64,000 nucleotides of DNA from Pseudomonas anguilliseptica (lineage in GTDB: Bacteria; Pseudomonadota; Gammaproteobacteria; Pseudomonadales; Pseudomonadaceae), in the NCBI RefSeq assembly GCF_900105355.1, contig NZ_FNSC01000001.1, positions 558,001 to 622,000 of the forward strand, in the 5' to 3' direction. Below the pieces are notes generated by a model, which saw only the letters and a program-made list of their open reading frames with translations, made no database searches and was not told the DNA's origin. The first letter of the stretch is position 1. Every line of letters begins with the position of its first letter. This document shows positions 9,043-17,537 of this stretch, piece after piece. The translations under genes and the position numbers were made by a program.

Positions 9043-9402
9043 ATGATGCGCCCCGACGCCAAAGTCGAAAAAGTCTATCTATACCCCAAGCCGGTGGATT
9101 TCCGAAAATCCATCGATGGCCTGGCCGCCCTGGTCGAGCTGGATATCAAGGTGGCGGTGTTCGACCCGGTGCTGTTCGTCTTCCTCAACCGCGCGCGCAG
9201 CCGGGTGAAGATTTTGTATTGGGAGCGCAACGGCTTTTGCCTGTGGCTCAAGCGATTGGAGGCTGAACGCTTCAAGTCGCATCCGGAACCTGGCGAAGAT
9301 GCGATCGTGCTGACGGCCCAGGAGTTGAACTGGTTGTTGGACGGTATCGACCTGTGGCGCAACCGGCCGCACCAGGTTTTGACCCCTAGGTTCGTCACCT
9401 GA
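9043..9402 (+). CDS. tnpB: IS66-family accessory protein TnpB
   Basis: 119 aa from MMRPDAKVEKVYLYPKPVDF; the downstream ATG at 9043 is preferred over 9007 because GGAG lies about 9 bases before it and the length then fits the family. The conserved TnpB core is visible: DFRKSIDGLAALVE, VFLNRARSRVKILYW and GFCLWLKRLE. TnpB is required with TnpC for IS66 transposition. The biochemical role is not established. Confidence 0.92.
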   Translation: MMRPDAKVEKVYLYPKPVDFRKSIDGLAALVELDIKVAVFDPVLFVFLNRARSRVKILYWERNGFCLWLKRLEAERFKSHPEPGEDAIVLTAQELNWLLDGIDLWRNRPHQVLTPRFVT

Positions 9403-9420
9403 GCCGGTATAATCCACGGC

Positions 9421-10977
9421 ATGATTTCTGTGCCCGAAACCCTTCCTGATGACCCCGCCGCGCTCAAGCAATTGCTCGCTGAGGTGTTGTCGTCGGCGCA
9501 GGAATTGGCCAAGGACAAGGATGGGCAGATCGAGCGCCTGCGCGAACAAAACGCGCTGTTGATCCAGCGCCTGTTCGGCCGTAAATCCGAGCAGAGCAGC
9601 GACCCGGATTCACCGCAGCTAGAGATGTTCAACGAAGCGGAAAGCCTGGCCGAAGCGGCGGCTGAAGCTCCGGCCGCTGAGGTCGAGGAAGAAGTCGTTG
9701 CGCCGACCAAGCGCCGCGGCAAGCGCAAGCCGTTACCGGCCGAACTACCGCGTGTCGAGGTCATCCACGAACTGCCCGAACACGAACTGACCTGCGAATG
9801 CGGTTGCCGCAAGCAGGCCATCGGCGAAGAAACCAGCGAGCAGCTGGAAATCATCCCGATGCAGGTTCAGGTGATCCGCCACATTCGCAAGACCTATGCC
9901 TGCAAGGCCTGCGAAAGCGCGCCGGTCACCGCTGACAAACCGGCCCAACTGATCGAGAAAAGGCTGGCCAGCCCGAGCGTGCTGGCGATGCTGCTGACCA
10001 GCAAATACGCCGACGGCATCCCACTGTATCGCTTCGAAAAGATGCTCAGTCGCCATGGCATCGACATCCCCCGGCAGACCCTGGCGCGCTGGGTGATCCA
10101 GTGCGGCGAACTGCTACAACCGTTGCTCAACCTGATGCGCGACAGGCTGCTGGACAGTCCGGTGATCCACTGCGATGAAACCCGCGTGCAGGTGCTCAAG
10201 GAGCCTGGGCGCGATCCGAGCAGCCACTCCTGGATGTGGGTGCAGACCGGTGGCCCGCCTGGCAAACCGGTGATCCTCTTCGACTACACAACCAGCCGCG
10301 CGCAGGAGGTGCCGCTGCGCCTGCTCGACGGTTATCGCGGCTACCTGATGACCGACGATTACGCCGGCTACAACGCCGTGGCCGCACAACAAGGTGTTGA
10401 GCGCCTGGCCTGCTGGGCGCATGCGCGGCGCAAGTTCGTCGAAGCGCAAAAGGTGCAACCGAAGGGCAAAACCGGGCGTGCCGACATCGCGTTGGGGATG
10501 ATCAACAAGCTCTACGGCATCGAGCGCGAACTTAAGGATGCCAGCGATGAACAGCGCTACCGGGGCCGCCAGCAGCACAGCCTACCGCTCCTCGATCAGC
10601 TCAAGACCTGGCTGGAGAAAACCCAGCCGCAGGTCACGGCGCAGAATGCCCTGGGCAAAGCAGTGAACTACCTGGCGAGCAACTGGAGCCGACTCGAACG
10701 CTACATCGAGGCTGGCCACCTGCCGATCGATAACAACGCTGCCGAGCGCGCGATCCGGCCCTTCGTCATAGGTCGCAAGAACTGGCTGTTCAGCGACACG
10801 CCGAAAGGCGCGACCGCCAGCGCCCAACTCTACAGCCTGGTGGAAACCGCCAAGACCAATGGCCAGGAGCCCTACGCCTGGCTGCGCCATGTCCTCGAAC
10901 GCCTGCCGCTGGCCAACAGCGTTGAAGCCTACGAAGCGCTGCTGCCTTGGAACTGCCAACCAACGACGCCACTGTAA
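9421..10977 (+). CDS. tnpC: IS66-family transposase TnpC
   Basis: 518-aa transposase, 18 bases after tnpB. It has an N-terminal coiled coil (residues about 8-50, [20 protein letters not shown]), a zinc-finger-like CECGCRK followed by ACKACESA, and a DDE catalytic domain. In the latter [15 protein letters not shown] and [14 protein letters not shown] give the Asp residues and [18 protein letters not shown] contains the Glu. Intact. Confidence 0.94.
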   Translation: MISVPETLPDDPAALKQLLAEVLSSAQELAKDKDGQIERLREQNALLIQRLFGRKSEQSSDPDSPQLEMFNEAESLAEAAAEAPAAEVEEEVVAPTKRRGKRKPLPAELPRVEVIHELPEHELTCECGCRKQAIGEETSEQLEIIPMQVQVIRHIRKTYACKACESAPVTADKPAQLIEKRLASPSVLAMLLTSKYADGIPLYRFEKMLSRHGIDIPRQTLARWVIQCGELLQPLLNLMRDRLLDSPVIHCDETRVQVLKEPGRDPSSHSWMWVQTGGPPGKPVILFDYTTSRAQEVPLRLLDGYRGYLMTDDYAGYNAVAAQQGVERLACWAHARRKFVEAQKVQPKGKTGRADIALGMINKLYGIERELKDASDEQRYRGRQQHSLPLLDQLKTWLEKTQPQVTAQNALGKAVNYLASNWSRLERYIEAGHLPIDNNAAERAIRPFVIGRKNWLFSDTPKGATASAQLYSLVETAKTNGQEPYAWLRHVLERLPLANSVEAYEALLPWNCQPTTPL

Positions 10978-11008
10978 AACGCAAAACCTCTCCAGAGGGA
11001 GGTGGGGT

Positions 11009-11419
11009 CTATGGAGCGCTTACGTTGTACTGAAAGGGGGCGGTTTTGCTGTAGAAGCTGCGAATTCGCGCCGGCACTTGCGGTTCAGGCCAATAGTCGA
11101 TGATGTTTTGGCAGGCCTGTTTCCAGGTGTCAGGGCGCGCCAGCACGGCAATGATCAGTGGCGCCTTGGCCGCGTTCTGACTCATGCACACCGGGTGCAA
11201 ACGGACCAGCAACGCCGGATCGCGAATCACCTGAAAACTCCAGGGTTGCAGGTTGCAGGAGTTGGGCGCCAGCACCGCCAGCTCCAAACAATCACGCACC
11301 ACATCATAGGGCACCGCTTCGGCCGTAAAGCGACGCACCGCGCGTCGACGCTCGATCAGCTCACGCAGCGCGGCGGGACTAGCGGGTGAAATGGCGGTGT
11401 CGGAGGGAAACAGGCTCAT
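11009..11419 (-). pseudogene. Nitroreductase-family gene truncated by IS66
   Basis: From ATG 11419 the protein reads MSLFPSDTAISPASPAALRE, then ERRRAVRRF, the FMN-binding start of nitroreductases, and LAVLAPNSCNLQPWSF, the conserved substrate/flavin loop. Native sequence ends at 11024 after SKTAPFQYN; the last four codons come from the IS66 end. About 80-90 residues of the usual ~220 are missing, including the C-terminal FMN-contact region. The lost part is not present on the far side of the element. Confidence 0.85.
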
Positions 11420-11514
11420 CGGGGCATCCTCGGCAGGTTGCCCGATTAAGCCGCGATGCCGCGTGCTGAACAAGCGGCTGCGGTGGATAGTCCGCAGCCT
11501 TGGCGCAAATGGCC

Positions 11515-11997
11515 TTAGCCCAAAGCCTTTTCGATAGCCTGAATGATGCTCGGATCATCCGGCGTGGTGCGTGGGAAGAAGCGCGCCAGTACGCGGCCAT
11601 CGTGACCGACGAGAAATTTCTCGAAATTCCAGGTGATATCACCTGGAAACTCGGCACCCTCGCCTGCCAGCAGACGATACAGCGGATGCCGCTCCGGCCC
11701 ATTCACCTCAAGCTTGCTGCCCAATGGGAAGGTCACGCCGTAGTTGAGGCTGCAAAACTCGCGAATGGTTTCCTCACTGTCGGGCTCCTGCTCGGCAAAC
11801 TGGTTGCACGGCAGGCCCAGCACGCTGAAGCCCTGATTCTTGTATTGCTGATAGAGCTTTTCCAAGCCGGCGTACTGCGGCGTCAGGCCGCACTTGGAGG
11901 CGACATTGACCACCAACACCACCTGCCCCTTGAAGGGTGCCAGCGGCAGCTCTTGGCCATCCAGTGCACGCAGGTTGAGGTCGTGAAAGGCACTCAT
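11515..11997 (-). CDS. Glutathione/thioredoxin peroxidase (GPx family)
   Basis: 160-aa cytoplasmic peroxidase from MSAFHDLNLRALDGQ. The catalytic set is present: peroxidatic Cys in NVASKCGLTPQY, Gln in LPCNQFAEQEPDSEE, Trp-Asn in DITWNFEKFLV. It reduces hydrogen and organic peroxides; bacterial Cys-type GPx enzymes usually use thioredoxin. The 20 residues upstream of the chosen ATG lack family similarity, and a GGAG-type site precedes this ATG. It sits between the truncated nitroreductase and slyD on the same strand. Confidence 0.93.
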   Translation of the reverse strand: MSAFHDLNLRALDGQELPLAPFKGQVVLVVNVASKCGLTPQYAGLEKLYQQYKNQGFSVLGLPCNQFAEQEPDSEETIREFCSLNYGVTFPLGSKLEVNGPERHPLYRLLAGEGAEFPGDITWNFEKFLVGHDGRVLARFFPRTTPDDPSIIQAIEKALG

Positions 11998-12115
11998 GGC
12001 TAACTCCTTGAGAACACACAGGTTACGTGTAGCGGACAAGAAATGGCCGGGAGCCATTTTTAACGTCGCACCGCGACGGCCCGCAGGGTGACCGCCAAAG
12101 ATGGCGGGTCATAAA

Positions 12116-12141
12116 AAAGGCGCCTATCTGAAGGCGCCTTT
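12116..12141 (-). terminator. Terminator of slyD
   Basis: AAAGGCGCCT and AGGCGCCTTT form a 10-bp stem with a 6-base loop. Read on the minus strand it is followed by six T. It lies about 80 bases downstream of the slyD stop. Confidence 0.8.
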
Positions 12142-12220
12142 CTTCTGTTGCAGCTTAGCAGCCGGGCCAGCGGTTGATACGACCATAAGTCGACTCGCGG
12201 CCGTGGCATAAGGCTAAACC

Positions 12221-12706
12221 TTAGTGGTGATGACCACCTTCACCGTGGATATGGCCATGCGCAACTTCTTCTTCGCTGGCATCACGCACGCTGACAACCT
12301 TGACCTTGAAGTGCAGACGCTGGCCAGCCAGTGGGTGGTTGCCGTCAACGATCACGTCGTCGCCGTCCAGTTCACGGATGGTGACGATCTGCATGCCGCC
12401 GTCTGGACCGGATGCGTGGAACTGCATGCCAACTTCCAGCTCGTCCACACCTTCGAACATCGAACGGTTGAGGGTGGCGACCAGCTCGGCGCTGTATTCG
12501 CCGTAGGCGTCTTCCGGCTCGACTGCAACTTCCAGCTCGTCGCCGGCTTGTTTGCCCAGCAGGGCTTTTTCCAGGCCGCCGATGATGTTGCCGGCACCAT
12601 GCAGATAAGCCAGCGGCGCGCCGCCTGCGGAACTGTCGATCACCTCACCGGCATCGTTAGTCAGGGTATAGTCGATGGAGACGGCCTTATTGGCGGCGAT
12701 CAGCAT
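12221..12706 (-). CDS. slyD: FKBP-type peptidyl-prolyl isomerase SlyD
   Basis: 161-aa cytoplasmic prolyl isomerase/chaperone from MLIAANKAVSIDYTLTNDAG. The FKBP core (YLHGAGNIIGGLEKALLGK) is followed by the inserted-flap domain (AYGEYSAELVATLNRSMF) and a histidine-rich metal-binding tail (GHIHGEGGHHH), shorter than the E. coli tail. SlyD assists protein folding and nickel delivery in known species. Its start codon overlaps the divergent DUF3565 start option. Confidence 0.95.
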   Translation of the reverse strand: MLIAANKAVSIDYTLTNDAGEVIDSSAGGAPLAYLHGAGNIIGGLEKALLGKQAGDELEVAVEPEDAYGEYSAELVATLNRSMFEGVDELEVGMQFHASGPDGGMQIVTIRELDGDDVIVDGNHPLAGQRLHFKVKVVSVRDASEEEVAHGHIHGEGGHHH

Positions 12707-13046
12707 GGGGCGAGACCTTTTGCTTAGAAATAAAGAACGGCCAAGTTTACCCAAGGGCACGCGCGAAAGCGAACCGGACACAGACGGACGGCCAAGCGCG
12801 GCCTCAGTGCGCGTGCTTGATTTTCGTCAGGATGAGCACGGCCATTGGGTGGCAGTATTGTCCTGCGGCCATACTCAGCACCTGCGCCACCAGCCGCCCT
12901 GGCAGAATCGTGCGTGGGTGCTGGATGCTCAACAACGCCAGGCGCACCTGGGTGAACCTTTCCTCTGCGGCTGGTGCGCGGCTGAAAATGGCGCAAGCGA
13001 GGCGATGACAGAACGCCCGAACCAAGATTTGAACAAGGAGCGGTAA
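12705..13046 (+). CDS. DUF3565 family protein
   Basis: Up to 113 aa. The conserved DUF3565 domain starts at VLDFRQDEHGHWVAVLSCGH and continues with THxHLRHxPPW-like HTQHLRHQPPW and PFLCGWC; the Cys and His residues could bind zinc. ATG 12705 is a possible start, but the first 36 codons are low-complexity and GTG 12813 at the domain start is also plausible. The stop codon directly abuts ackA, so it is probably the first gene of an ackA-pta transcript. Function unknown. Confidence 0.75.
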   Translation: MGRDLLLRNKERPSLPKGTRESEPDTDGRPSAASVRVLDFRQDEHGHWVAVLSCGHTQHLRHQPPWQNRAWVLDAQQRQAHLGEPFLCGWCAAENGASEAMTERPNQDLNKER

Positions 13047-14234
13047 ATGCCCGCACGCAATATTCTGGTGATCAACTGCGGCAGTTCATCAATCAAGTTT
13101 GCCCTGATCAACGAAACGCAAGATGCCTTTATCCTCAGCGGCCTGGCCGAGCGCCTGGGTAGCCCGGATGCACAGGTCCACTGGCAACAAGGCGACAACA
13201 AAGACAGCCTGATTCTGCCCCATGCCGATCACCGCACCGCCCTCGCCCAGGTATTGCCCCTGGTGCAGGCCGCAGCTGGCGGCCAACTGCACGGTATTGG
13301 CCACCGAGTGGTGCATGGCGGCGAACATTTCACCGCGGCCTGCCGCCTGGATGCGTTAAGTCTTGCGGCGATTCGCGCCACCGCGCCGCTGGCACCGCTG
13401 CATAACCCGGCCAATCTGCTGGGCATCGAGGCGGCGATCAAGCTGTTCCCCGACCTGACTCAGGTGGCCGTGTTCGATACGGCCTTTCACCAGACCCTGC
13501 CCGAACACGCCTACCGCTATGCCCTGCCCGAGCACCTGTACCGCGAACACGGTGTACGCCGTTATGGCTTCCACGGCACCAGCCACCGTTTTGTCAGCCA
13601 GCGCGCCGCAGCAATGGCCGGGCTACCGGTCAATGCCAGCAGCTGGCTGGTGGCACACCTGGGCAATGGCTGCTCGACCTGCGCCATCGTCGATGGGCAA
13701 AGCCGCGACACCAGCATGGGCCTGACGCCATTGGAAGGCGTGGTGATGGGCACGCGCAGCGGCGATGTCGACCCCAATCTGCACAGCCACTTGGCGCGCA
13801 CCCTGGGCTGGAGCCTGGAGCAGATCGAAGACATGCTCAATAAAGACAGTGGCCTGCAGGGGCTGTCTGGCCTGTCCAACGACATGCGTACTCTGGAGCA
13901 AGCCCGCGAACAGGGCCATGCCGGCGCCATCCTGGCCGTCGAGGTGTTCTGCTACCGCCTGGCCAAATCCCTGGCGGCCATGAGCTGCGCCCTGCCACAA
14001 CTCGACGGCCTGGTCTTTACCGGCGGCATCGGCGAGAACTCGGCACTGATCCGCAGCAAGACCGTCACGCATCTGAAGTTGCTCAACCTGGCACTCGACG
14101 AACAGGCCAATGCCCGCACCGTGCGCGGCGCGGCCGGACCGATCCAAGCACACGGGCACCCACGCGTGATGGTCGTACCCACCAATGAAGAACGACAGAT
14201 TGCCCTCGACACCCTGGCGCTACTTGAAGCCTGA
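13047..14234 (+). CDS. ackA: Acetate kinase
   Basis: 395 aa. Converts acetyl phosphate and ADP to acetate and ATP in the cytoplasm. The N-terminal signature [16 protein letters not shown], the [10 protein letters not shown] stretch, [25 protein letters not shown] and the [15 protein letters not shown]-terminal signature are all intact. ATG 13047 directly follows the upstream stop, with AAGGAG close before it. It pairs with pta 27 bases downstream. Confidence 0.97.
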   Translation: MPARNILVINCGSSSIKFALINETQDAFILSGLAERLGSPDAQVHWQQGDNKDSLILPHADHRTALAQVLPLVQAAAGGQLHGIGHRVVHGGEHFTAACRLDALSLAAIRATAPLAPLHNPANLLGIEAAIKLFPDLTQVAVFDTAFHQTLPEHAYRYALPEHLYREHGVRRYGFHGTSHRFVSQRAAAMAGLPVNASSWLVAHLGNGCSTCAIVDGQSRDTSMGLTPLEGVVMGTRSGDVDPNLHSHLARTLGWSLEQIEDMLNKDSGLQGLSGLSNDMRTLEQAREQGHAGAILAVEVFCYRLAKSLAAMSCALPQLDGLVFTGGIGENSALIRSKTVTHLKLLNLALDEQANARTVRGAAGPIQAHGHPRVMVVPTNEERQIALDTLALLEA

Positions 14235-14261
14235 TCGTCACCTGACTACTACGGAGCGCGA

Positions 14262-16355
14262 ATGCACACTTTCTTTATTGCCCCCACCGGTTTCGGTGTC
14301 GGCCTTACCTCAATCAGCCTGGGCCTGGTCGGCGCCCTTGAGCGCGCCGGCCTCAAGGTCGGCTTTTTCAAGCCCATCGCCCAACCGCATCAGGGCGATT
14401 TGGGCCCAGAGCGTTCCAGCGAGCTTATCGCCCGCACCCATGGCCTGCACTCGCCAAAACCGCTGGCCCTGGCCCATGTCGAACGCATGCTTGGCGACGG
14501 CCAGCTGGATGAACTGCTGGAAGAAATCATCAGCCTCTATCAACAGGCCGCTGCAGGCAAAGACGTGGTGATCGTCGAAGGCATGGTGCCGACGCGCCAG
14601 GCCAGTTACGCCGCGCGGGTCAATTTTCACCTGGCCAAGAGCCTGGATGCCGAGGTGATTCTGGTCTCCGCACCGGAGCAGGAAAGCCTCAGCGAACTGA
14701 GCGATCGGGTGGAAATCCAGGCCCAGCTGTTTGGTGGGCCGAAAGACGAAAAAGTGCTCGGGGTGATCCTCAACAAGGTCCGCAGCGACGATGGCACCGA
14801 AGCCTTCGCCAATCGCCTGAAAGAACTCTCGCCATTGCTCAAGGGCGATGACTTCCGCCTGCTCGGCTGCATCCCCTGGCAGGACGAACTGAATGCGCCG
14901 CGTACCCGCGACATCGCAGACCTGCTCGGCGCGCGGGTACTGAATGCCGGCGATTACGAGCAGCGGCGCATGCTGAAAATCGTGCTCTGCGCCCGCGCTG
15001 TGGCCAACACAGTGCAACTGCTTAAACCCGGCACGCTGGTGGTGACGCCAGGAGATCGCGACGACATCATCCTCGCCGCCAGCCTGGCCGCGATGAACGG
15101 CATGCCGCTGGCCGGTCTGCTGCTGTGCAGCGACTTTGCTCCCGACCCGAGGATCATCGAACTGTGCCGAGGTGCCTTGCAGGGCGGCTTGCCAGTGATG
15201 ACGGTCAGCACCGGCTCCTACGACACCGCAACCAATCTCAACCGCCTGAACAAGGAAATCCCGGTCGACGACAAGGAGCGCGCGGAGACAGTCGCCGACT
15301 TCGTCGCCAGCCATATCGACCACGAATGGCTGTTCGCCCGCTGTGGCACGCCGCGCGAGCTGCGCATGTCGCCGCCGGCGTTCCGCTATCAGCTGGTGCA
15401 GCGCGCCAAGGCGGCGAACAAGCGTATCGTCTTGCCGGAAGGCAGCGAGCCGCGCACCGTGCAGGCCGCCGCCATCTGCCAGGCGCGCGGCATTGCCCGC
15501 TGCGTACTGCTGGCCAAGCCGGAGGATGTTCACGCGGTGGCCAACGCCCACGGTATCGAACTGCCGGAAGGGCTGGAAATCCTCGACCCGGACCTGATTC
15601 GCGAACGCTATGTCGAGCCCATGGTCGAGTTGCGCAAGGGCAAAGGGCTGAACGCGCCGATGGCCGCCGCACAGCTGGAAGACACCGTGGTGCTGGGCAC
15701 CATGATGCTGGCCCTGGATGAAGTCGACGGCCTAGTGTCCGGGGCGATCAACACCACTGCCAACACCATCCGCCCCGCCCTGCAGCTGATCAAGACTGCA
15801 CCGGGCTACAAGCTGGTGTCGTCGGTGTTCTTTATGCTGCTGCCCGACCAGGTGCTGGTTTACGGTGATTGCGCAGTAAACCCCGACCCGACGGCGGTGG
15901 AACTGGCGGAAATTGCCCTGCAAAGCGCGGCCTCGGCCAGCGCCTTCGGTATCACCCCACGGGTGGCGATGCTCAGCTACTCCACCGGTGACTCCGGCAG
16001 CGGCGAGGAAGTCGAGAAGGTCCGTGAGGCCACCCGCCTGGCGCGAACCCTCGACCCACAACTGCTGCTCGACGGCCCGCTGCAATACGACGCGGCGGCG
16101 ATTGAAAGTGTCGGCCGACAGAAGGCCCCCGGCAGCCCGGTCGCCGGCCGTGCCACCGTATTTATCTTCCCTGACCTGAATACCGGCAACACCACTTACA
16201 AGGCGGTACAACGCAGCGCCGATTGCGTCAGCGTCGGGCCGATGTTGCAGGGTCTGCGTAAGCCGGTAAATGACCTGTCGCGCGGAGCACTGGTCGATGA
16301 CATCGTCTACACCATCGCCCTGACCGCGATTCAGGCCGCCAACCTGCCGCAGTAA
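14262..16355 (+). CDS. pta: Phosphate acetyltransferase
   Basis: 697-aa long-form Pta. An N-terminal P-loop-like/DRTGG regulatory half (MHTFFIAPTGFGVGLTSISL; VVIVEGMVPT) precedes the C-terminal catalytic PTA_PTB domain with KRIVLPEGSEPRTVQAA, LVSGAINTTANTIRPALQ and GPLQYDAAAIESV. Interconverts acetyl-CoA and acetyl phosphate, with AckA giving acetate overflow or assimilation. GGAG lies about 10 bases before the ATG. Confidence 0.97.
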   Translation: MHTFFIAPTGFGVGLTSISLGLVGALERAGLKVGFFKPIAQPHQGDLGPERSSELIARTHGLHSPKPLALAHVERMLGDGQLDELLEEIISLYQQAAAGKDVVIVEGMVPTRQASYAARVNFHLAKSLDAEVILVSAPEQESLSELSDRVEIQAQLFGGPKDEKVLGVILNKVRSDDGTEAFANRLKELSPLLKGDDFRLLGCIPWQDELNAPRTRDIADLLGARVLNAGDYEQRRMLKIVLCARAVANTVQLLKPGTLVVTPGDRDDIILAASLAAMNGMPLAGLLLCSDFAPDPRIIELCRGALQGGLPVMTVSTGSYDTATNLNRLNKEIPVDDKERAETVADFVASHIDHEWLFARCGTPRELRMSPPAFRYQLVQRAKAANKRIVLPEGSEPRTVQAAAICQARGIARCVLLAKPEDVHAVANAHGIELPEGLEILDPDLIRERYVEPMVELRKGKGLNAPMAAAQLEDTVVLGTMMLALDEVDGLVSGAINTTANTIRPALQLIKTAPGYKLVSSVFFMLLPDQVLVYGDCAVNPDPTAVELAEIALQSAASASAFGITPRVAMLSYSTGDSGSGEEVEKVREATRLARTLDPQLLLDGPLQYDAAAIESVGRQKAPGSPVAGRATVFIFPDLNTGNTTYKAVQRSADCVSVGPMLQGLRKPVNDLSRGALVDDIVYTIALTAIQAANLPQ

Positions 16356-16594
16356 TACACAGCCAGGGCCGCTCAGCGGCGGCCCTGGCCAGAAAAAGCG
16401 CTAAAAATCCGCGAAACGCGGCGATCACCAACGTTTCGAAAGGCTTGCAGTTCGATGCACAGGCGTTAACCTGTGCGCCGACCGATCTGTGGTGGAAAAC
16501 CACAGGCGTAGATAAGTCAGGGATCAAGCCGCTTGAGCGCCACGGCAGTGGCCCGCAACCAGCCTGGGCCCATTTTCTGGAGGCTCCTGCCCCA

Positions 16595-17493
16595 ATGCTG
16601 CATTTCCTGCCTGCTCCACTGCGCGGCCTGCTTGCCGGCCTGATGCTCGCCCTGAATACCCTGATCTGCTGCTGGCCGCTGTTTGCCGTGGCCTTGCTCA
16701 AACTGCTGCTGCCCATTCCAGTGATCCAGCGTGGACTGCGCTTTGTCATGCATGGGATTGCCGAGTTCTGGATCAGTACCAACAAGTTCTGGATGAACCT
16801 GGTTGGCCGCACGCATTGGGATGTTGCGGGCCTAAGCGGCTTCGACAAACAGCACTCCTACCTGGTAACCACCAGAGCTGGGTGGATATTCTGGTGCTGC
16901 AATACCAGCTCAACCGGCGCATGCCGCTGCTGAAGTTTTTCCTCAAGCAGGAGCTGATCTGGGTGCCGGTGATTGGCCTGTGCTGGTGGGCGCTGGAATT
17001 CCCGTTTATGAAGCGCTTCAGCAAGGAATACCTGGCCAAGCACCCGGAAAAACGCGGCCAGGACCTGGCCACCACGCGCAAGGCCTGCGAGCGCTACAAG
17101 ACCAACCCGGTATCGGTGTTCAACTTCCTGGAAGGCACGCGCCTGTCGCCGGCCAAGCACGCGCAACAGCAATCACCGTTCAAGCATCTGCTCAAACCCA
17201 AGGCCGGCGGTATTGCCTTTGTGCTGGATGCCATGGGGGAGCAATTGCATAGCCTGATCAACGTCACCATCCACTACCCACAGGGCACCCCCGGTTTCTG
17301 GGACCTGCTGTGCGGGCGAGTTGAGCAGGTGGTGGTGCGCTTCGATCAACTGCAGATTCCCGAGGAATTCCTCGGCGGCAACTACGATCAGGACGAAGCC
17401 TACCGCCTGCAGTTCCAGCAGTGGGTCAACCAGCTGTGGCTGGACAAGGATGCACAACTCGACGAGCTGAAACAGCGCTATCCCGCACGCTAG
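16595..17493 (+). pseudogene. PlsC-like acyltransferase gene with a frameshift at its active-site motif
   Basis: Frame one from ATG 16595 gives MLHFLPAPLRGLLAGLMLAL, a TM segment, then WDVAGLSGFDKQHSYLVT. The protein continues in another frame with NHQSWVDILVLQ (the NHxxWxD catalytic motif) and VFNFLEGTRLSPAKH to QRYPAR. The break at about 16866-16876 fits loss of 4 bases from a short ACC-type repeat. Restored length would be about 300 aa, usual for 1-acylglycerol-3-phosphate-type acyltransferases with an N-terminal membrane anchor. Both halves keep full family similarity, so the change is recent or a sequencing error. P. aeruginosa has a homologue next to pta (recalled). Confidence 0.85.
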
Positions 17494-17512
17494 GCGGCTA
17501 TCGCCGACACCT

Positions 17513-17537
17513 CAAGCCCGCCTAGCCAGCGGGCTTT
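17513..17537 (+). terminator. Hairpin terminator between convergent genes
   Basis: AAGCCCGC and GCGGGCTT pair around a short loop, followed by TTTTC on the plus strand. It lies 20 bases after the acyltransferase stop and overlaps the last codons of the convergent GGDEF-EAL gene. Confidence 0.7.

Larger units (their letters stand above)
8960..11023 (+). mobile_element. IS66-family insertion sequence, copy 1 (2,064 bp)
   Basis: Inverted ends begin GTAAGCGCTCCATA on both sides (8960 inward and 11023 inward), diverging after about 14 bases. Carries tnpB and tnpC but no tnpA: only about 80 bases lie before tnpB. The flanks are TGATGAAA and GTTGTACT, so there is no 8-bp target duplication. A second, inverted copy of identical length lies at 31348-33411; only two base differences were noticed, both silent in tnpC. 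Confidence 0.93.

Noticed and set aside
14310..15551. 413-codon open frame on the minus strand
   Set aside because: Antisense shadow of pta, with no motif or ribosome site.
16362..16389. Hairpin after pta as a terminator
   Set aside because: The stem is good but no T-run follows on either strand.
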